Below the pieces are notes generated by a model. The model saw only the letters and a program-made list of their open reading frames with translations. It was not told the DNA's origin and did not search any database. Below, piece by piece: positions 61,895 through 64,000 of a stretch of 64,000 bases of DNA (position 1 is the stretch's first letter; the number at the start of each line of letters is the position of its first letter). Source of the DNA: Ornithinibacillus caprae. Lineage in GTDB: Bacteria; Bacillota; Bacilli; Bacillales; Amphibacillaceae. Location: the NCBI RefSeq assembly GCF_009728145.1, contig NZ_WOCA01000001.1, forward strand, positions 186,001 to 250,000, given 5' to 3'. The position numbers and the translations under genes are program-made.

Positions 61895-64000
61895 ATGAAA
61901 CAGTTAACTTCTGCACAAGTTAGGCAAATGTTTTTAGACTTTTTCAAAGAAAAGGGACATCGCATCGAACCAAGTGCATCACTTGTACCGAAGGATGATC
62001 CAACCCTACTATGGATCAATAGTGGGGTAGCGACATTAAAGAAATACTTTGACGGTCGTGTGATACCAGATAACCCACGCATCGTTAATGCACAGAAATC
62101 TATTCGTACGAATGACATTGAAAATGTAGGATATACAGCAAGACATCATACATTTTTCGAGATGTTAGGCAATTTTTCGATTGGCGATTATTTTAAAAAG
62201 GAAGCAATTGAATGGGCTTGGGAGTTTTTAACAAGCGATAAGTGGATAGGATTTAATCCAGAACGATTATCGGTAACTGTTCATCCTGAAGATGACGAAG
62301 CATATGACATATGGTTAAACGATATGAAGATACCTAAAGAAAGAATCATTCGTCTTGAAGAGAATTTTTGGGATATTGGAGAAGGGCCAAGTGGGCCAAA
62401 CACAGAAATTTTTTATGACCGAGGAGAGAAATATGGGAATGATCCAAATGATCCAGAGCTTTACCCAGGTGGAGAAAATGATCGTTATTTAGAGATTTGG
62501 AATCTTGTATTTTCTCAATTCAATCATAATCCTGACGACACATATACACCACTACCGAAGAAAAATATTGATACTGGTATGGGACTTGAGAGAATGGTGT
62601 CTGTTATTCAAGATGTACCAACTAACTTCGAAACAGATTTATTCATGCCAATCATTCAGAAAACAGAAAAATTAACGCAAACACCGTATGGAAAGCAAAA
62701 GGAAAGCGATACAGCTTATAAAGTTATTGCTGACCATATTCGAACCGTTAGCTTTGCCGTTAGTGATGGTGCACTTCCTTCAAATGAGGGAAGAGGATAT
62801 GTATTACGAAGATTATTACGCCGTGCTGTACGATTTGCAAAAGAGCTTGGTATTGATCGACCATTTATGTATGAACTAGTTCCAACAGTAGGCGAAATCA
62901 TGAAGGATTTCTATGCAGAAGTATTGAAACAAAAAGATTTCATTCAAAACATTATTAAGGTAGAAGAAGAGCGATTCCATGAAACATTAAATGATGGATT
63001 AGACATCCTAACGTCAATTATTGAAAAAGAGAAGGAAAAGGGTAGTAAGGTGTTTCCAGGCGAAGAGGTGTTTCGCCTTTACGATACGTATGGCTTCCCT
63101 AAAGAACTAACAGAAGAGTATGTTGAGCAACAAGGGTTTACAATAGACGAAGAAGCATTTAATAAAGAAATGGAAAAACAGCGTGAGCGTGCTAGAAATG
63201 CTCGACAAAAGGTAGATTCTATGAAAGTTCAAGATGATATACTAAGTAAGATAGACGTACAAAGTGATTTTGTTGGGTATGATTCACTAGAATCTCAAAC
63301 GACCGTTCAGACCATTATAAGTGGAAAAGAAACGATAGAATCTGTAAGTGCTGGTGAAGAGGTTTATGTGTTTTTACAAGAAACACCATTTTATGCTGAA
63401 AGCGGCGGTCAAGTTGCAGACAAGGGATGGATCTATACGGATAGTGCTTCTGCATATGTAGAAGATGTGCAAAAATCTCCTAAAGGCGATCATATTCATA
63501 AAGTTCGTGTAAAAGATGGCGAGCTTAAAGTAGGAGATCAAGTGAAAGCAATGGTTGATAACCAATTCCGAACATCCATCATTAAAAATCATACGGCGAC
63601 TCATTTATTACATCAAGCATTAAAAGATGTCTTAGGAACACATGTAAATCAAGCTGGTTCTTTAGTGACTCCTGATCGATTACGATTTGACTTCTCACAT
63701 TTTAGTGCAGTAACTAAGGAAGAATTACAACAAATAGAGAAAATCGTAAATGAAAAGGTTTGGAATTCGATTCCTGTGGTCATTGATAATAAAAAGCTAG
63801 CAGAAGCAAAAGAAATGGGAGCAATGGCTTTATTTGGTGAAAAATACGGAGATGTTGTTCGCGTTGTTCAAATAGGTGATTATAGTATCGAATTATGTGG
63901 TGGATGTCATGTTCGAAATACTTCAGAAATTGGCTTGTTTAAATTGGTCTCTGAAGGTGGAATAGGTGCTGGAACTAGAAGAATTGAAGCTGTTACAAGT
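61895..64000 (+). CDS. alaS: Alanyl-tRNA synthetase (5' part, runs off the window)
   Basis: AlaS charges tRNA-Ala and edits mischarged Ser and Gly. From ATG 61895 (CGGAGG eight bases before) 702 codons are open to the window edge; the full protein is normally near 880. The class II catalytic core starts [17 protein letters not shown] and includes [19 protein letters not shown] (motif 2). The editing domain has its zinc site in [11 protein letters not shown] and [15 protein letters not shown]. Only the C-terminal dimerisation part is missing, because of the window end and not because of damage. Confidence 0.98.
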   Translation, partial: MKQLTSAQVRQMFLDFFKEKGHRIEPSASLVPKDDPTLLWINSGVATLKKYFDGRVIPDNPRIVNAQKSIRTNDIENVGYTARHHTFFEMLGNFSIGDYFKKEAIEWAWEFLTSDKWIGFNPERLSVTVHPEDDEAYDIWLNDMKIPKERIIRLEENFWDIGEGPSGPNTEIFYDRGEKYGNDPNDPELYPGGENDRYLEIWNLVFSQFNHNPDDTYTPLPKKNIDTGMGLERMVSVIQDVPTNFETDLFMPIIQKTEKLTQTPYGKQKESDTAYKVIADHIRTVSFAVSDGALPSNEGRGYVLRRLLRRAVRFAKELGIDRPFMYELVPTVGEIMKDFYAEVLKQKDFIQNIIKVEEERFHETLNDGLDILTSIIEKEKEKGSKVFPGEEVFRLYDTYGFPKELTEEYVEQQGFTIDEEAFNKEMEKQRERARNARQKVDSMKVQDDILSKIDVQSDFVGYDSLESQTTVQTIISGKETIESVSAGEEVYVFLQETPFYAESGGQVADKGWIYTDSASAYVEDVQKSPKGDHIHKVRVKDGELKVGDQVKAMVDNQFRTSIIKNHTATHLLHQALKDVLGTHVNQAGSLVTPDRLRFDFSHFSAVTKEELQQIEKIVNEKVWNSIPVVIDNKKLAEAKEMGAMALFGEKYGDVVRVVQIGDYSIELCGGCHVRNTSEIGLFKLVSEGGIGAGTRRIEAVTS

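Overview
The window is an AT-rich chromosomal segment from an endospore-forming member of the Bacillaceae. Gene content and order closely follow the Bacillus subtilis block that runs from hemX to alaS: hemXCDBL, spoVID, ysxE, valS, folC, spoIIB, radC, mreBCD, minCD, spoIVFAB, rplU-prp-rpmA, spo0B, obg, pheB, safA, coxA, yebC, ruvAB, queA, tgt, yajC, spoVB, comN, secDF, recJ, apt, relA, dtd, yrvJ, hisS-aspS, rarA, cymR, iscS, mnmA, recD2 and alaS. The general look of the proteins suggests a halotolerant genus of the Oceanobacillus/Virgibacillus type, but this is an impression and not a demonstrated placement. I see no rRNA, tRNA, phage, insertion sequence or CRISPR array.

Layout. 1-4.2 kb is the tetrapyrrole operon. 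4.2-6.6 kb holds the spore-coat genes spoVID and ysxE and a convergent small membrane protein. 6.7-9.8 kb is valS behind a T-box leader. 9.8-11.6 kb is an accessory pair of ATP-grasp genes on the minus strand. 11.6-15.9 kb has folC, a membrane diguanylate cyclase and spoIIB; comC and maf, which lie here in B. subtilis, are absent. 16-23 kb covers radC, cell shape (mreBCD), division-site selection (minCD) and the SpoIVF membrane protease complex. 22.9-26.5 kb holds the L21/Prp/L27 ribosomal group, spo0B, obg and pheB. 26.6-30.8 kb holds safA, a CotS-like kinase-fold gene, nadE, a spore lipoprotein and yebC. 30.9-35.3 kb is ruvAB, a small membrane gene, queA, tgt and yajC. 35-40.9 kb has yrzE, spoVB, comN, secDF and a LapA-domain gene. 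41-46.6 kb has recJ, apt, relA and dtd. 46.9-54.2 kb has an amidase, a 57-codon gene, hisS-aspS behind a T-box, 6S RNA, an RsfA-like regulator and rarA. 54.3-64 kb has cymR, iscS, mnmA, a TPR gene, recD2, a small zinc-ribbon gene, an AI-2E transporter and the 5' part of alaS behind a third T-box.

Functional themes. At least nine genes belong to sporulation or spore assembly (spoVID, ysxE, spoIIB, spoIVFA, spoIVFB, spo0B, safA, coxA-like, spoVB, RsfA-like). Three aminoacyl-tRNA synthetase transcription units carry T-box attenuators whose specifier codons can be read as Val GUC, Asp GAC and Ala GCU. The hisS leader reads Asp, not His. Prp and the N-terminal extension of L27 form the protease-substrate pair of Firmicutes.

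The most notable non-standard items are the tandem ATP-grasp genes, two kinase-fold spore proteins of which one has lost catalytic residues, two families of short intergenic repeats, a ribosome-binding site buried in a hairpin before the coxA-like gene, and a perfect palindrome around the recJ promoter. No clearly new multi-gene defence or metabolic system is visible; this is mostly conserved core genome.
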